NCBI RefSeq assembly: GCF_001659605.2
Contig: NC_035161.2
Location: forward strand, 31,605,691-31,669,690
DNA from: Manihot esculenta
Taxonomy: Eukaryota > Streptophyta > Magnoliopsida > Malpighiales > Euphorbiaceae
DNA: 64,000 nucleotides
Direction of reading: 5' to 3'
In this document: piece after piece, positions 47,825 through 59,052 of the stretch
Layout: each line of letters starts with the position of its first letter
Numbering within the stretch: position 1 is the first letter of the stretch
Notes under the pieces: model-generated
Told to the model about the DNA's origin: nothing
The model's input: only the letters and a program-made list of their open reading frames with translations
Databases searched by the model: none
Made by a program: the position numbers and the translations under genes

Positions 47825-49180
47825 ATTTGACAAATTTCTTTTCAGTCCTCGATTTTTATAAAAAGCTCGTCATAGTACACATGTTTGTTCCCAAAAGTGG
47901 ATGTCTAGGAATACGATTAGCGTCTTAACAATGCATTGTATTGCAATATAATTACTGCTGTTATTAAAGTTCGAACCTTTTCATTTATTAATTATTGCAA
48001 ATCTTTTTAATTTTATTGATTTTAAAAGATAAATATTATATATTTTATTATATTAAGTAATTAAATATCAATTTTGATTGGTCAAAATTAATCAAGTGGC
48101 TGAAATAATTCTTTAAAATTCCACTATATTTGAGAAAAATTAAAATTTATTTGTCTTTTCTATTATTATATTTTCTACTACATTAGCAATCATATATTAA
48201 TAATTAACATTTTTCAACGGTTTTAATTTTTAATTTAACTAAAAATATAATAAATTACAGTTGATAAAATTAAAAGGATTTATTACTTTATAAAAAAGAT
48301 TTTATTATACTTGATAAAGGTGCTTTTTTTTTTTTGATAAATTTGAATTCAAAATTTCATATGAAAGATTTTTATAAGCAGTTTTAAAAATTCCATGCAT
48401 TTTCTCTTTTCTCTCAAAATGAAGCTACAAGAGAAATGTATAGTTTGCTAAATTGTGGAAAATAGTTTTTTATTTTAAAAATCACTTTTTATTTTTTAAT
48501 TAAAAAATAAAGAAAAACATTTATAAAAAATGTTTCCGATCAATGATTGAGAACAATCTTCTGAAGTAAAAATTTTAAAACGAGTTCATATTTTCATACA
48601 GTTAGGAAACTTATTTTATTTTAAAAAGTTCTTAATATGTATTATTCATTTATTTAATAAAATATAATTTATTTTAATTAATTATTAAAGTAAATAGTTT
48701 TAAATAATTATTTAATTTTAATGATAAAAAATCAATTATATTTCATTTGAAAAATAGAAGTTTGGTTGCAAAAGAAAACAATCCAAAACAATTTACACTG
48801 TATATTACAACATAATTAAATTCTACAAAATTAGGAATTATTGTTTCCCTTCTAAATTTAGAAAATTAACATATATAAACATAAAATTCTATCTCTCAAT
48901 TAAATTTATTTTAAAAAATAATCCAACTTTAAACAATGTGAATAGGCGGACAACTTCCTGTAATGTTTAATTTCCAAGTAAAATGTTTCCATAAATTTCT
49001 CAGCAGCATGCAGCAACTACCCTGATAATAATGATCTGTTGAGCAATATTAGTTTTTTTTTTTTTAATTATTTTGACTTAATTAATCAACATTTCACATT
49101 TGATGTACATGCATTACGTGATTAATTTTTGTATTATAGCGTATATGAAAGGGAAAGGTGGGTCAACTCTTATTTTTAAA
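47825..49180. other. Intergenic, NLR 3' flank
   Basis: AT-rich throughout. The first roughly 150 bases probably hold the NLR 3' UTR. No gene seen. Confidence 0.5.
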
Positions 49181-49551
49181 GGAAAATTATTATTTAGTCC
49201 CTGTAGTATAAAGAATTTTACTACTTAATTTATTAGTTTTGGAAATATATTAAAAAGTTTGTGAATTATTATAAAATTTACCATTTAGTTATTACATTAA
49301 TTTTAGCCATTAAGTGCTGATAAAAGTCTAAACTGCTATGAATTGGTGGAACTAATTAGTTTAATTTTTATAAATGTAAAAGATCAACTAATAAATTTTG
49401 TTCAAATTATAGGGATTAAATAGTAAAATATTTAATATCTAAAGTTAATAAAGGACTGATTAGTAGAGTTTTTAATATCTTATGAACATTTTAATGAGTT
49501 TTTTAAATTAATGAGTTTTACTAAATTTAAAAAATTAAATAGTTATTTTTT
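49181..49551. mobile_element. Probable foldback MITE with a TTTAGTCCCTG-type end
   Basis: The left part reads GGAAAATTATTATTTAGTCC and the complement of the right part AGAAAAAATAACTATTTAATT. Further complementary blocks such as TACTACTTAATTTATTAG occur in both arms. The left end resembles the TTTAGTCCCTGAATATT start of the MULE-like element at 38533, so it may be a distant relative. Boundaries are uncertain. Confidence 0.4.
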
Positions 49552-49712
49552 CTATTTTTAATACTAAGCCATGTGACCATATTGTATAATATAATTATAA
49601 CATAGATGCTTATAAGAGTCAATACAAACAAGCAAATCATTTTCAATAATATGAAAGGAGAATAGAAGATGCTTTCAGACCAGCCATTGACTCATCATCC
49701 ATGGTCTTTCTT

Positions 49713-49720
49713 TATATAAT
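49713..49720 (+). promoter_or_regulatory. Candidate TATA box of the receptor kinase gene
   Basis: TATATAAT lies about 100 bases upstream of the ATG at 49821. If it is the real TATA box, the in-frame ATG at 49701 is outside the transcript, which supports the downstream start. Confidence 0.45.
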
Positions 49721-49820
49721 ATATTGTTATATCATCAATGTACGTGTGTCTCTGTTCCAGCATCATCAATCTATAAATTTGTTTCTCCTTCATATCAGCT
49801 CAACCATCAAACTAGCTAAG

Positions 49821-52800
49821 ATGTGTACTCATCACTTGAATCCATTGGCAATCTTGTCATCCTTTTGCTTCCACATTGTTGCTCTTCTCATGTGCATGAT
49901 CTTGATCACCTCTACAACAGTTACTGCGAGTGAGATCGACCGAGTAGCGTTGCTTGAATTCAAGGCCAAAATAGAAGACGACCCATCAGGAGTTTTTAAC
50001 TCCTGGAATGATACCACCCATTTCTGCCAGTGGCATGGTGTTACGTGTGGTAGAAGGCACCAAAGAGTAACGGCACTGGAGCTAATTTCCTTGAAGCTTT
50101 CTGGCTCTATATCGCCACATATTGGCAACTTGAGCTTCTTAAGAGACTTGCGTCTCTACGACAACAATTTCATCGGCGAGATCCCTCCACAGATTGCTTC
50201 CTTGCGCAGGCTGGAAAGATTAGACCTAGCCAATAATTCACTTGGTGGTGAATTCCCTCCAAATATTTCTTCTTGCTCCAACCTTATTCTCATTCAATGC
50301 AGCAACAACAATCTGGGAGGAGTGCTTCCTGTGGAGATCAGCTCCTTGCTCAAGCTCCAAAGACTTTCTCTATCAAACAACCATTTTACAGGAACTATCC
50401 CTCCATCTTTCGGAAATATGTCTTCCCTTGATGCACTCATTCTCTATCAAAATAATCTGTCAGGGAATATTCCATCCACACTAGGTCAACTGAGGAACCT
50501 CACAATATTTGCACTCTCTCAGAATAGATTTTCAGGTTTGATCCCAAATTCAATTTTCAATCTTTCTTTAGTTAGAGTTTTAGATATAGGATCTAATTAC
50601 CAGATCCAAGGCACTCTTCCACCCGACTTGGGCATTTCTCTTCCAAATCTGTACTTCTTCTCCATCTCCAGAAACCAGTTCACTGGAACCATTCCCAATT
50701 CAATATCCAACGCCTCAAACTTGGAAGTGCTTCAGCTAGATGAAAATCAGTTTTCTGGGAGAGTGCCTTCCCTAGAAAAGATTCAAAGGCTTCGTTGGAT
50801 AACTGTGTTTACCAACAATCTTGGGAGTGGGAAAGATGATGATTTGACCTTTCTCTCATCTTTGGTCAATACTACCACTCTAGAAGCCATACAAATAGGT
50901 GTCAACAACTTTGGAGGGCAGTTGCCTGAACAAATCAGCAACTTCTCAAGAAAGCTCTGGCACTTGTCTTTTGATCAAAATCAAATAGTTGGAAGCCTTC
51001 CAATTGGGATAGAGAATCTCATCAACTTGAACAGTTTTCAAGCATCCGACAACAAACTCTCAGGCAGCATTCCTTCCAGCATTGCAAGGCTTCAAAACCT
51101 TAACATGTTGTATCTTTTTGGCAACCGTTTTTCAGGCTCCATTCCTTCCTCAATTGGAAATCTGACCAGGTTACTCTCACTTCGTTTGAGAGGAAATAAT
51201 CTTCATGGCAGCATTCCTTCCAGTCTAGCAAAATGCCAAAATTTGCTAGAATTGGATCTTTCTCTCAACAATTTCAGTGGAGCCATACCCGCAGAAATCA
51301 TGGATCTTTCCACCTTATCGATTGTTCTTGATTTGTCATATAATCGTCTAAGCGGTTTTCTTCCCCAACAAGTACAAAACTTGAGGAATTTGGGTTATTT
51401 GGATGTTTCCAATAACATGCTGTCTGGTGAGATTCCTAATAGCCTTGGAAATTGTATACGCTTGGAAAATCTGTACATGGAAAGCAATTTTTTTCAAGGG
51501 AATATTCCTTCATCTTTGAGTTCATTGAAGGGACTTCAAGGGTTAGATCTATCTCGCAACAATTTCTCAGGACAGATTCCGGAGTTCTTGGGCAGGGTCC
51601 AGATGCTGCAAGTTCTGAATTTGTCCTATAACAACTTCGAGGGTATGGTACCCACTGAAGGAATTTTCAAGAACGCAACTGCAACTTTAGTTATGGGAAA
51701 TCGCGGGCTTTGTGGCGGCATTGCTGAATTGCAGTTGCCCAAATGCAGTTTTGACAAGCCGAAGAAGAGAATAAATCTGAGAACGAAGATGGTAATCTCC
51801 ATAATTTCTCTGCTTCTAGGGATAACGACTGTGCTCACATGTTTATCTTTTTGGTGGTTAAGAAAGAGAAAAGGAAAATGTACATCAGAAGAATCAGGGA
51901 ACATGCTATTGGAGGTGTCTTATCACAGTATCCTAAGAGCTACTAATGAATTCTCCTCAGCAAATTTGATTGGCACCGGTAGCTTTGGTTCTGTATACAA
52001 AGGGATTCTCGATGGACAAGGAACGGTAGTTGCTATTAAGGTGCTCAATCTTATGCGTCAGGGAGCTTCTAGGAGTTTCATAGCTGAGTGTGAAGCCTTG
52101 AGAAACGTTAGACATCGAAACCTTGTCAAAATATTGACAGTGTGTTCAAGCATTGATTTTCAGGGCAATGACTTTAAGGCTTTGGTTTATGAGTATATGG
52201 TTAATGGGAGCTTGGAGGAATGGTTACATCCTTCTCCGATGTTGGATGAACAGCCAAAATGTCTAAATCTTCTCCAGAGACTAAGTATAGCCATTGATGT
52301 TGCTTGCGCATTGGAATACCTTCATCACTTTTGCCAAATACCGATAGTTCACTGTGATCTCAAACCGAGTAATGTTCTTCTTGATGATAAAATGACAGCA
52401 CATGTTGGTGATTTTGGATTAGCAAAGCTCATTTCTGAAAGCAACTTTCAATCTCCTATGAATCAAACAAATTCAATCGGAGTAAGAGGGACTATTGGCT
52501 ACATTCCTCCAGGTAAATATGCCTGTATCTTAATTTCGATTTTCAAATTATCATCACTAAATTTATATTGTAATTTTTATATTGCAGAATATGGTGTGGG
52601 AAGTGAAGTGTCTACATATGGTGATACATACAGTTATGGTATACTTTTGCTAGAGATATTTACTGGAAAGAAGCCCACAGATGACATTTTTGGAGAAGGT
52701 TTGAATCTTATCGACTTTGTTAAGAGAGCTTTACATGAAGACTCGATGCAAATCGTGGATCCTAATCTTCTTGATGACAAAAAGAATAACAATAGTATTT

Positions 52801-52931
52801 CTAATGAGTGCTTAATTTCAATATTTGATATTGGAATTTCTTGTTCTGCTGAACTGCCTCATGAGCGTATGAATGTCAGGGATGTTGTTGCTCGGCTCAG
52901 CACTATCAGAATCAAACTTCAAGGAGTTTGA
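49821..52931 (+). CDS. LRR receptor-like kinase, Xa21/EFR type (subfamily LRR-XII), non-RD
   Basis: Exons 49821-52512 and 52588-52931 encode 1011 residues. The chosen Met starts a good signal peptide (1-36, ending TVTA); an in-frame Met 40 codons upstream lacks one. LRRNT has the FCQWHGVTC motif. About twenty 24-residue extracellular LRRs (LxxLxLxxNxFxGxIPxxI) span about 80-615. A transmembrane segment (657-679) is followed by a basic stop-transfer RKRKGK. The kinase has the glycine loop GTGSFGSVYKG (718), Lys740 (VAIKV), HCD (844-846) in IVHCDLKPSNVLLDD, DFG (864) and GTIGYIPPE. Cys in place of Arg before the catalytic Asp makes it non-RD, a hallmark of pattern-recognition receptors such as Xa21, EFR and FLS2. 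It is likely a plasma-membrane immune receptor; the ligand is unknown. The single intron sits at the position usual for this subfamily. The 75-bp intron is in frame and stop-free. Confidence 0.92.
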   Translation: MCTHHLNPLAILSSFCFHIVALLMCMILITSTTVTASEIDRVALLEFKAKIEDDPSGVFNSWNDTTHFCQWHGVTCGRRHQRVTALELISLKLSGSISPHIGNLSFLRDLRLYDNNFIGEIPPQIASLRRLERLDLANNSLGGEFPPNISSCSNLILIQCSNNNLGGVLPVEISSLLKLQRLSLSNNHFTGTIPPSFGNMSSLDALILYQNNLSGNIPSTLGQLRNLTIFALSQNRFSGLIPNSIFNLSLVRVLDIGSNYQIQGTLPPDLGISLPNLYFFSISRNQFTGTIPNSISNASNLEVLQLDENQFSGRVPSLEKIQRLRWITVFTNNLGSGKDDDLTFLSSLVNTTTLEAIQIGVNNFGGQLPEQISNFSRKLWHLSFDQNQIVGSLPIGIENLINLNSFQASDNKLSGSIPSSIARLQNLNMLYLFGNRFSGSIPSSIGNLTRLLSLRLRGNNLHGSIPSSLAKCQNLLELDLSLNNFSGAIPAEIMDLSTLSIVLDLSYNRLSGFLPQQVQNLRNLGYLDVSNNMLSGEIPNSLGNCIRLENLYMESNFFQGNIPSSLSSLKGLQGLDLSRNNFSGQIPEFLGRVQMLQVLNLSYNNFEGMVPTEGIFKNATATLVMGNRGLCGGIAELQLPKCSFDKPKKRINLRTKMVISIISLLLGITTVLTCLSFWWLRKRKGKCTSEESGNMLLEVSYHSILRATNEFSSANLIGTGSFGSVYKGILDGQGTVVAIKVLNLMRQGASRSFIAECEALRNVRHRNLVKILTVCSSIDFQGNDFKALVYEYMVNGSLEEWLHPSPMLDEQPKCLNLLQRLSIAIDVACALEYLHHFCQIPIVHCDLKPSNVLLDDKMTAHVGDFGLAKLISESNFQSPMNQTNSIGVRGTIGYIPPGKYACILISIFKLSSLNLYCNFYIAEYGVGSEVSTYGDTYSYGILLLEIFTGKKPTDDIFGEGLNLIDFVKRALHEDSMQIVDPNLLDDKKNNNSISNECLISIFDIGISCSAELPHERMNVRDVVARLSTIRIKLQGV

Positions 52932-53179
52932 ATATGCCAAAAAAAAGTTTTAATTTGATTAACATCAATATAATGTTCCCTTGATTTCTATTTAGTGTGA
53001 ACTTTTGAGCACAGTTCAATAGAAACTTTTATTCCCCACTAAAATAGCATTATGAAATCAGGAACTAGTTAAATGGGTAAGCTGTGAGCATGCATATGAC
53101 CTCCGGGGCATTGGCATCCCTGATTTCTGGAGACAGACATCTAGCATTGAGCTTCTACTAGCAAATCAACCGTCTGATT

Positions 53180-54655
53180 TCAAGCTTTCGGTGTAGCCTG
53201 ATCGGCTTCTGGAATAAGAGGTTGTCGTTCCCAACCATCCTCCAAATTATCTGATGATTTCTTTAATTGTTGAGGTCTCTTATAATATATTGCATACAGG
53301 ATCAACTGGGCTGTCCCAAGAACAAATCCTGTACCATTTGGTAGCTGCAGATATCCATTAAAACTTCAAATTGTCAACAGCAGAGTCACATATATATACT
53401 AGCAATCTTGATCATTTTCACTAGTAAACTAATATGGAGAGATGATATTGAAGAGAACTTACTCCAATAAACCAGTCTCTAGTAATCACAGCATACAGAG
53501 TCCAAACTCCTCCATTTATGAAAAGGAAAAATGAGAGAAGGAACGGCATGTACTCGACACTCTTCGTTGTCACCACTGTTTTCTGTACATTCAAGAATTG
53601 GCCACTATTGATTATGGTGGGTCGTCCCATTTATATCGTATAATAATAAGGGCTTTTTAGAGGATGGATGGGAACGACAACCTCTTGTTGGGTGAGAGAG
53701 AATTTAAACTAACTTTACTAAATTAGGTTATGTTCAGAGCACAGTGTTCAGTGTTGAGAAAATAGATTACTTCACTGCTAAAACAGCTAACAATTGCTAT
53801 AGCAGTTACTGTTACCAAACAGGACATTAGTCATTTAACAGTTGGGCCTCAGCTAGACTAAACTAAATGGTCTAAGTTTTGAGAAAGAGAATAAATTACC
53901 ATAGCTGAAAGGGGTGAACCATAAGCAGCCATGCTAAAGCAAACACAAAAGAATCCAGCAACATCTATCTGTGCTTTCCTTTTTAAAAACAACTGGGTAA
54001 TCAGGACAGTTCCTGCTGGAAACACCACATCGAGAAACCCAAACAGTATAGCTGTCTTAACCTGATACAAACATGAACCCATGCACATAATTAATAATGT
54101 AATTAACTTAACTAATTATACCTACTTAACTGCTCCTTTTCAAGAAAAAAAATAAAAAGAACAAAAAGGAAATTCACCCTCATCCTTGGAGGTGCAAAAA
54201 TCAGGAACAAGGTGACAAATATGAGCTCCAAAACAGCACCAAAGCCGTTAACCGTGGCGACGAGTACGCTATGAGGCTTGAGGACTCCATAGTAGACCCA
54301 GAAGTATGCATTAATTAACTTCCAAACGTAAGGATCGCTTTCAAATTCCTCAGTTGATCTATTCATAACAATTCTCCAGAAGGTCTTTCTGAGACCAAAC
54401 TTGAAACCGTCTTCTGTCAGTTCCTTGATTTAAACACAGAGAATCAAATTAATGGGAGACTACCGCAGGGAGTAAGAGAGACTTACATGGGAGCAAGGTA
54501 GACAAGCCCTGTGGTGATGTTGCCTGAGAACAAACATACATAAAAGAGTGAGAAAAAGTTGAAAGCTTTTTTCAGAGAAAGAGATGGGAGAGTTTACCTA
54601 ATAGCCCAAGAAAGATAATTATGCCATCCATGGAGGAAGATGTTGAGCTAGCCAT
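53180..54655 (-). CDS. SWEET17: SWEET sugar transporter, clade IV (SWEET16/17-like), 6 exons
   Basis: Exons in transcript order are 54655-54598, 54523-54487, 54388-54178, 54061-53900, 53582-53463 and 53344-53180, giving 250 residues and stop TGA, all GT-AG and in phase. Two MtN3/saliva triple-helix bundles are seen. The first runs from [16 protein letters not shown] through [14 protein letters not shown] and [21 protein letters not shown] linker helix follows, then [20 protein letters not shown] and [14 protein letters not shown] to [20 protein letters not shown]. SWEETs are bidirectional uniporters for hexoses or sucrose; clade IV members act on the tonoplast and move fructose or glucose. 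Clade and symbol come from motif resemblance ([23 protein letters not shown]) and are tentative. The conserved Pro-Val-Pro after TM1 is replaced by PIKT here. The gene is tail to tail with the receptor kinase, 248 bases apart. Intron 4 carries an inverted copy of part of exon 6. Confidence 0.9.
53656..53689 (+). repeat. Inverted copy of SWEET exon 6 inside SWEET intron 4
   Basis: The plus-strand sequence TTTAGAGGATGGATGGGAAC and the following CGACAACCTCTTGTT match the minus-strand exon 6 (53213-53246, encoding [11 protein letters not shown]) at about 31 of 34 positions. It is in the opposite orientation to the gene, so the pre-mRNA could pair with itself. Confidence 0.8.
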
Positions 54656-54716
54656 GGAGAAAAATGATGGCTTCCAATAATCGGCAAAGAAAAAGTGGAG
54701 TTGGGAGAGAGGCTTA

Positions 54717-54723
54717 CTTTATA
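54717..54723 (-). promoter_or_regulatory. Candidate TATA box of the SWEET gene
   Basis: The minus strand reads TATAAAG, 62-68 bases upstream of the ATG at 54655. Position and sequence are suitable; nothing else supports it. Confidence 0.4.
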
Positions 54724-55982
54724 CTTGGATGGAAGAGCAGAGATAATGCGAGTGTTTTTTTATTTTTTTTTAAATTTTTTAATGTCGGTTATGTGAACGA
54801 TATTTTTTAGTCAATTTTGGTCCTTGGGGATTAATTTACTTGGTTTTATATATGAATGTATATTATCAAATTAATGAATGTGTCTATAACATTTATTTCT
54901 AATTTCACTTCATATATCTGTATTAATAATATACATAATTAAAACATAAGATAAAATTATTTTCTCATTAGAATATGAAGTAAAAATAATTTACTAATAT
55001 AACTTTTATAATTATCCGAGCATGATGAGGAATTTGACTAGGTTAATATATTCAAGGTAAATAAACTTTAACTTTTTTCCTATAAAATTAAATACTATTA
55101 ATCCATAAGAAAACGAACTTTTTAATTTTTATCCACAAGACTAATAACATTGGATATCTGTAAGGTTTTTTGAAAAAAAGATAAAAAAAAATCATGTAAT
55201 ATGATATTCTCTTAAACTTTTTTTTTTTAATCAAAAATATGATTTCATTGAAGAATGAAAAAAAGCCCAAAACCTATAGATAAAATATTTGAGTTAAAAA
55301 CACTAAGGTCCAAAAAATAATTGAAAACCACCAATGAAAATTTAAATTTATATTTTAAGAACAACTTAAAACAAAGCAAATTCCAACAAAATAAAGAAAA
55401 AACCTTAAAATTAAAAAATCAGAGACTTGATCTGATAAAATTCAATTAGTCTAATAAATAGAATCATTTTTCTTTGATATTTTCTGTCGTCCAATGCGAC
55501 CATAGGTGATCTCCAACCCATAACTGCAAGACTAGCTTTCAAACTATAAATTGAAACTTGACAAACAGACACCAAAACTAGAATTATCAAAAAATTCCAA
55601 AAAAAAATAAATAATAATCTTCACATGTATAATCAGATCAAGCCTCTGGTGGGAAGAAGTTGCCATAAAAAACGAAGAATATATTCCTTTAGTTCGAAAC
55701 AACCTTCAAACTCATAGTCAAGAAAGGCATCGAATAGCTAAAAAAACCACTGAATTACACCACAACAATTGTCGTGTCGCCTTAACTAAACATTATAGTG
55801 ATATAATTTCATGGATGATAACTTCTAAAAATCTGAAAAGACCAAATAATAAAATATATAAAGAAGAAAAAAAAAATAGTCATCAATAACTCAACTGTCG
55901 AAAAACTATCAAACCACATTACATATACACTTCATCCAACTGTGGAGAGAATAATTCACGGTCAAAAAAGGAGACCACCTTC
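54724..55982. other. Intergenic, SWEET upstream region
   Basis: AT-rich, with no coding sequence recognised. The proximal part presumably holds the SWEET promoter. Confidence 0.5.
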
Positions 55983-55985
55983 TAA

Positions 55986-56665
55986 GGCCATTTTCAATAC
56001 TGCGCCAATTTTCATTTTAGCGTTGGAGATGGCCCTCCAACGCTACGCCAAAATCCAATGGGATTTTGGCGCTCTGCTACAGTGTCACTCCACTGGCGTG
56101 ACACTGTATCAGCGCTATTTTTTCTTTTTTATTTTTTTAAATTTATAATATTATTTAAAATTTATATTTTTTTCTATTTTTTAAATTATAATATAATTCA
56201 AAATTTATATATATTTTCAATTAAGTTTAATTTTTTTTACTTTTATAATTTATTATATTTTTAATTTATTTTATATTTTTATAATTATTGAAATTTAATT
56301 TAAATTAATATATTCACAATTATAAATAATTTATGTTTATAATTAATGTTTAAGTAATATTTTTTATAATTATTATTTAATTAATATATTTTTATAATTA
56401 ATATGTTTTATTTGTTTATTTATAAAATAATTAAATATTTAAATATTGAATGAAAATATAAAATATATAAATATTTAGAGTGAATATATAAAATTATATA
56501 AATTTTTTGAATAAAATATATAAATAAAATTAAAGTAAAATAAATAATATAATATTAAATAGGGAGAAGAATATAAATAAAATATTTTTTTTTGATAATA
56601 TTACAATATTTTTATGTAAAATATTAAAATAGTATAAAAAATGGTGTATAGGGGTGACTATAACC
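55986..56665. mobile_element. Probable Tourist/PIF-Harbinger-type MITE, about 680 bp
   Basis: Begins GGCCATTTTCAATACTGCGC and ends, on the complement, GGTTATAGTCACCCCTATAC; the ends share GGYYAT-like positions only weakly. Both sides are flanked by TAA (55983-55985 and 56666-56668), the usual PIF/Harbinger target. The left part holds three perfect short hairpins in a row; the rest is almost pure AT with no open frame. Confidence 0.5.
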
Positions 56666-56668
56666 TAA

Positions 56669-59006
56669 AAGAATAAAAAGGAGCCTTCCAAAAAACATAA
56701 TAAACTTAAGAAAAAAAGAACTTCCTCCTAAAATAAAAGAAAAAACTCACTTCTTCAAACTTTAAACCAATTAAAATTTATTTTGAAAACCATTAAATTA
56801 GTGGTATTAATAAAAAAGTTTTCAATTAGAGTGAGCGACGATGATGAGTGGGACTTGGGACTTGTGACACTGTGAAAAGAGATGATGAGTGGCCAAAGAT
56901 AGAATTATTCAATCAATGCTAAGAACGACACACGTCTATATCAATTAAGACGTCAAGTCTAACTTGTTAACTACAGAGACGATTCACCTTAGCCTAAAAC
57001 AAGGGAAAGAGACAAAGAAAATTATTGTTGATTCACTTTTCTAATCTCTATCGGTTTACCTCCAACCCAGTTCTCTAGTAATTTTATATTTAACCCACCT
57101 GGATATGCATTACATGTCAGCTACTCCTGCCGCCTTTCATAGACGACCAAATTCCATTAGGATAAATACACTTCCTGTCCTATAAAAAATATATAATTAC
57201 TGATGTACCCCTGTTTAATAAAATGTATAAAGAGGTTTTTTTGCGTGTAGGACCTCTAATCGTACACTCTAATTTGCATACGGATGACTCAAAAAATTTA
57301 AAAAGTTAATTTTTATAGTTTTAATTTTTATAATTTAAATTATTTTTTTAATTAATAATTAATTAACGATAAATTTAATAAAAAGTGATTTTATTAATAA
57401 AATAAATTTTATTAAATCCCATCAACTATATTATAAAATGGCCTCATCGTAAATAAAATAGTGAATATTGGTGAAAAGCTTAGTGAAATCTGAGTCAGGC
57501 AGCAGCCAGGCATGAGAAGATCAGACCCATTAGCTCTTTAAAAATTAATTAAAAAAGTTAATTAATGATGCATGAATCTTCGATGCAATAATTGTCTGAT
57601 TGGGAAGTAATCAGAAAAGGGGCCTCCACATGCTCCCAAAGTACATACCATTCCATTTATGTGAATTCAGAACACATTAATTATAATAAAATTTATATAA
57701 AAAAAATTAATAAGATTATACATTTTATATTTTAAACTGAATTAACTCACCACTCTTATAGAGATTTTAAAATAAAAAATTTTATATTTATAGAAATTTT
57801 AGATATTTTATAGCGTTTCATATCGTTATTATATAAAAAATAAAAATTTTATATAATAATTAATATTTTTTTAAATAGAGGTTGAAAATTAAGAGAGTAG
57901 AACTGAGACCTTTTAAATTTATTTAAATACACTTATTATGAGATTAAATTTGTAAATATTAAAATTATTAAATAATTTAAATTAATTATTATTAAAAATA
58001 AATTAAAATTATTCAAATCAATTTTAATCCCAACCTTACACATTTTCTGTTGTCATTACGATCGCTTATTATTGACTGAAATGAATGTGAAATGTGGTTG
58101 AGGTTCTGGCCTATTACAGGAGTGGCTGGTTTGACATTTAGGTAAAAAGGAATAACAAACAGACGAAACGGACAAATAGATTTAGTTCAAATTTCTGAGT
58201 TTAATTATATGAGTTGTTGAGGATTCCATTTTTAAATTTAACTGTATTATAGATGTAAGCTTCCATCCTTTCATAAAAAAATATTTAATGGACATTGTCA
58301 AAGCATAACTTTCCCAATTTTTTTTTAAAAAATCATTTTTTTAGAAGTATATCCTTTTAGTGCATGCCTTGGATTTTATATTAACCTTAATCGCTTTAAC
58401 ATAATACTAGAAAAATTTACAGTTTTCAATTTAAATACCAATAGAATTGTTCTTTATATTGTATAAACGTTGAAGGCTTATTGATTAAAAAGAACAATTT
58501 TATTGGGATTTGATATTTAGTTCAAAACAATTTAAGATTCAAAACATGGAGTGATATATAATTTAAAATCGATTTCATGTTGTTCAATTCAAATTCAAGA
58601 GAAGACAATTAAGAATTAGATTATATTTGTGGTTAACCTTATTTTTTTTATCTAATAAATACGACATATGAATTATTTTATCATAAAGTACATATTTTTA
58701 TTATAAAATATGTCTTTGTATTATAAATATCAAGATTGTATTCTCTCTAACATAATGTTATAAACTTTTTTTCTATATACACACACGCCAAAACATAATT
58801 TTTTACTCATTTATCTTAATGCACTAAAGTAACAAATTCTAAATTGAAGCCAAAGTAAAAGAGAGATGTGAAAAATAAAAGATTTGTTTTTTTTTTTTTT
58901 TCTTTGTTTGCATATAAAGATTTTCATTGATTAAGATTTATCTTTTGGTCTTTTAAAAAATAAGAGAATTACCCAAAAATATGCAAAAGCATGTTAAAGA
59001 CTTTCT
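56669..59006. other. AT-rich intergenic DNA
   Basis: No gene supported. A few less AT-rich islands (56830-57140, 58030-58150) hold no convincing frame. Confidence 0.5.
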
Positions 59007-59052
59007 GATAAATGAATAAGAGTTCTAGTGATAAATGAACAAGAGTTCTAGT
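59007..59052. repeat. Tandem pair of 23-bp units at the Copia truncation point
   Basis: GATAAATGAATAAGAGTTCT and the following AGT (59007-59029) are repeated at 59030-59052 with a single T to C change. The second unit directly abuts the broken RNase H end of the adjacent Copia remnant. Confidence 0.85.

Noticed and set aside
49701..49820. Upstream in-frame Met of the receptor kinase
   Set aside because: It would place 40 non-signal residues before a good signal peptide and lies next to or upstream of the likely TATA box, so the Met at 49821 is preferred.
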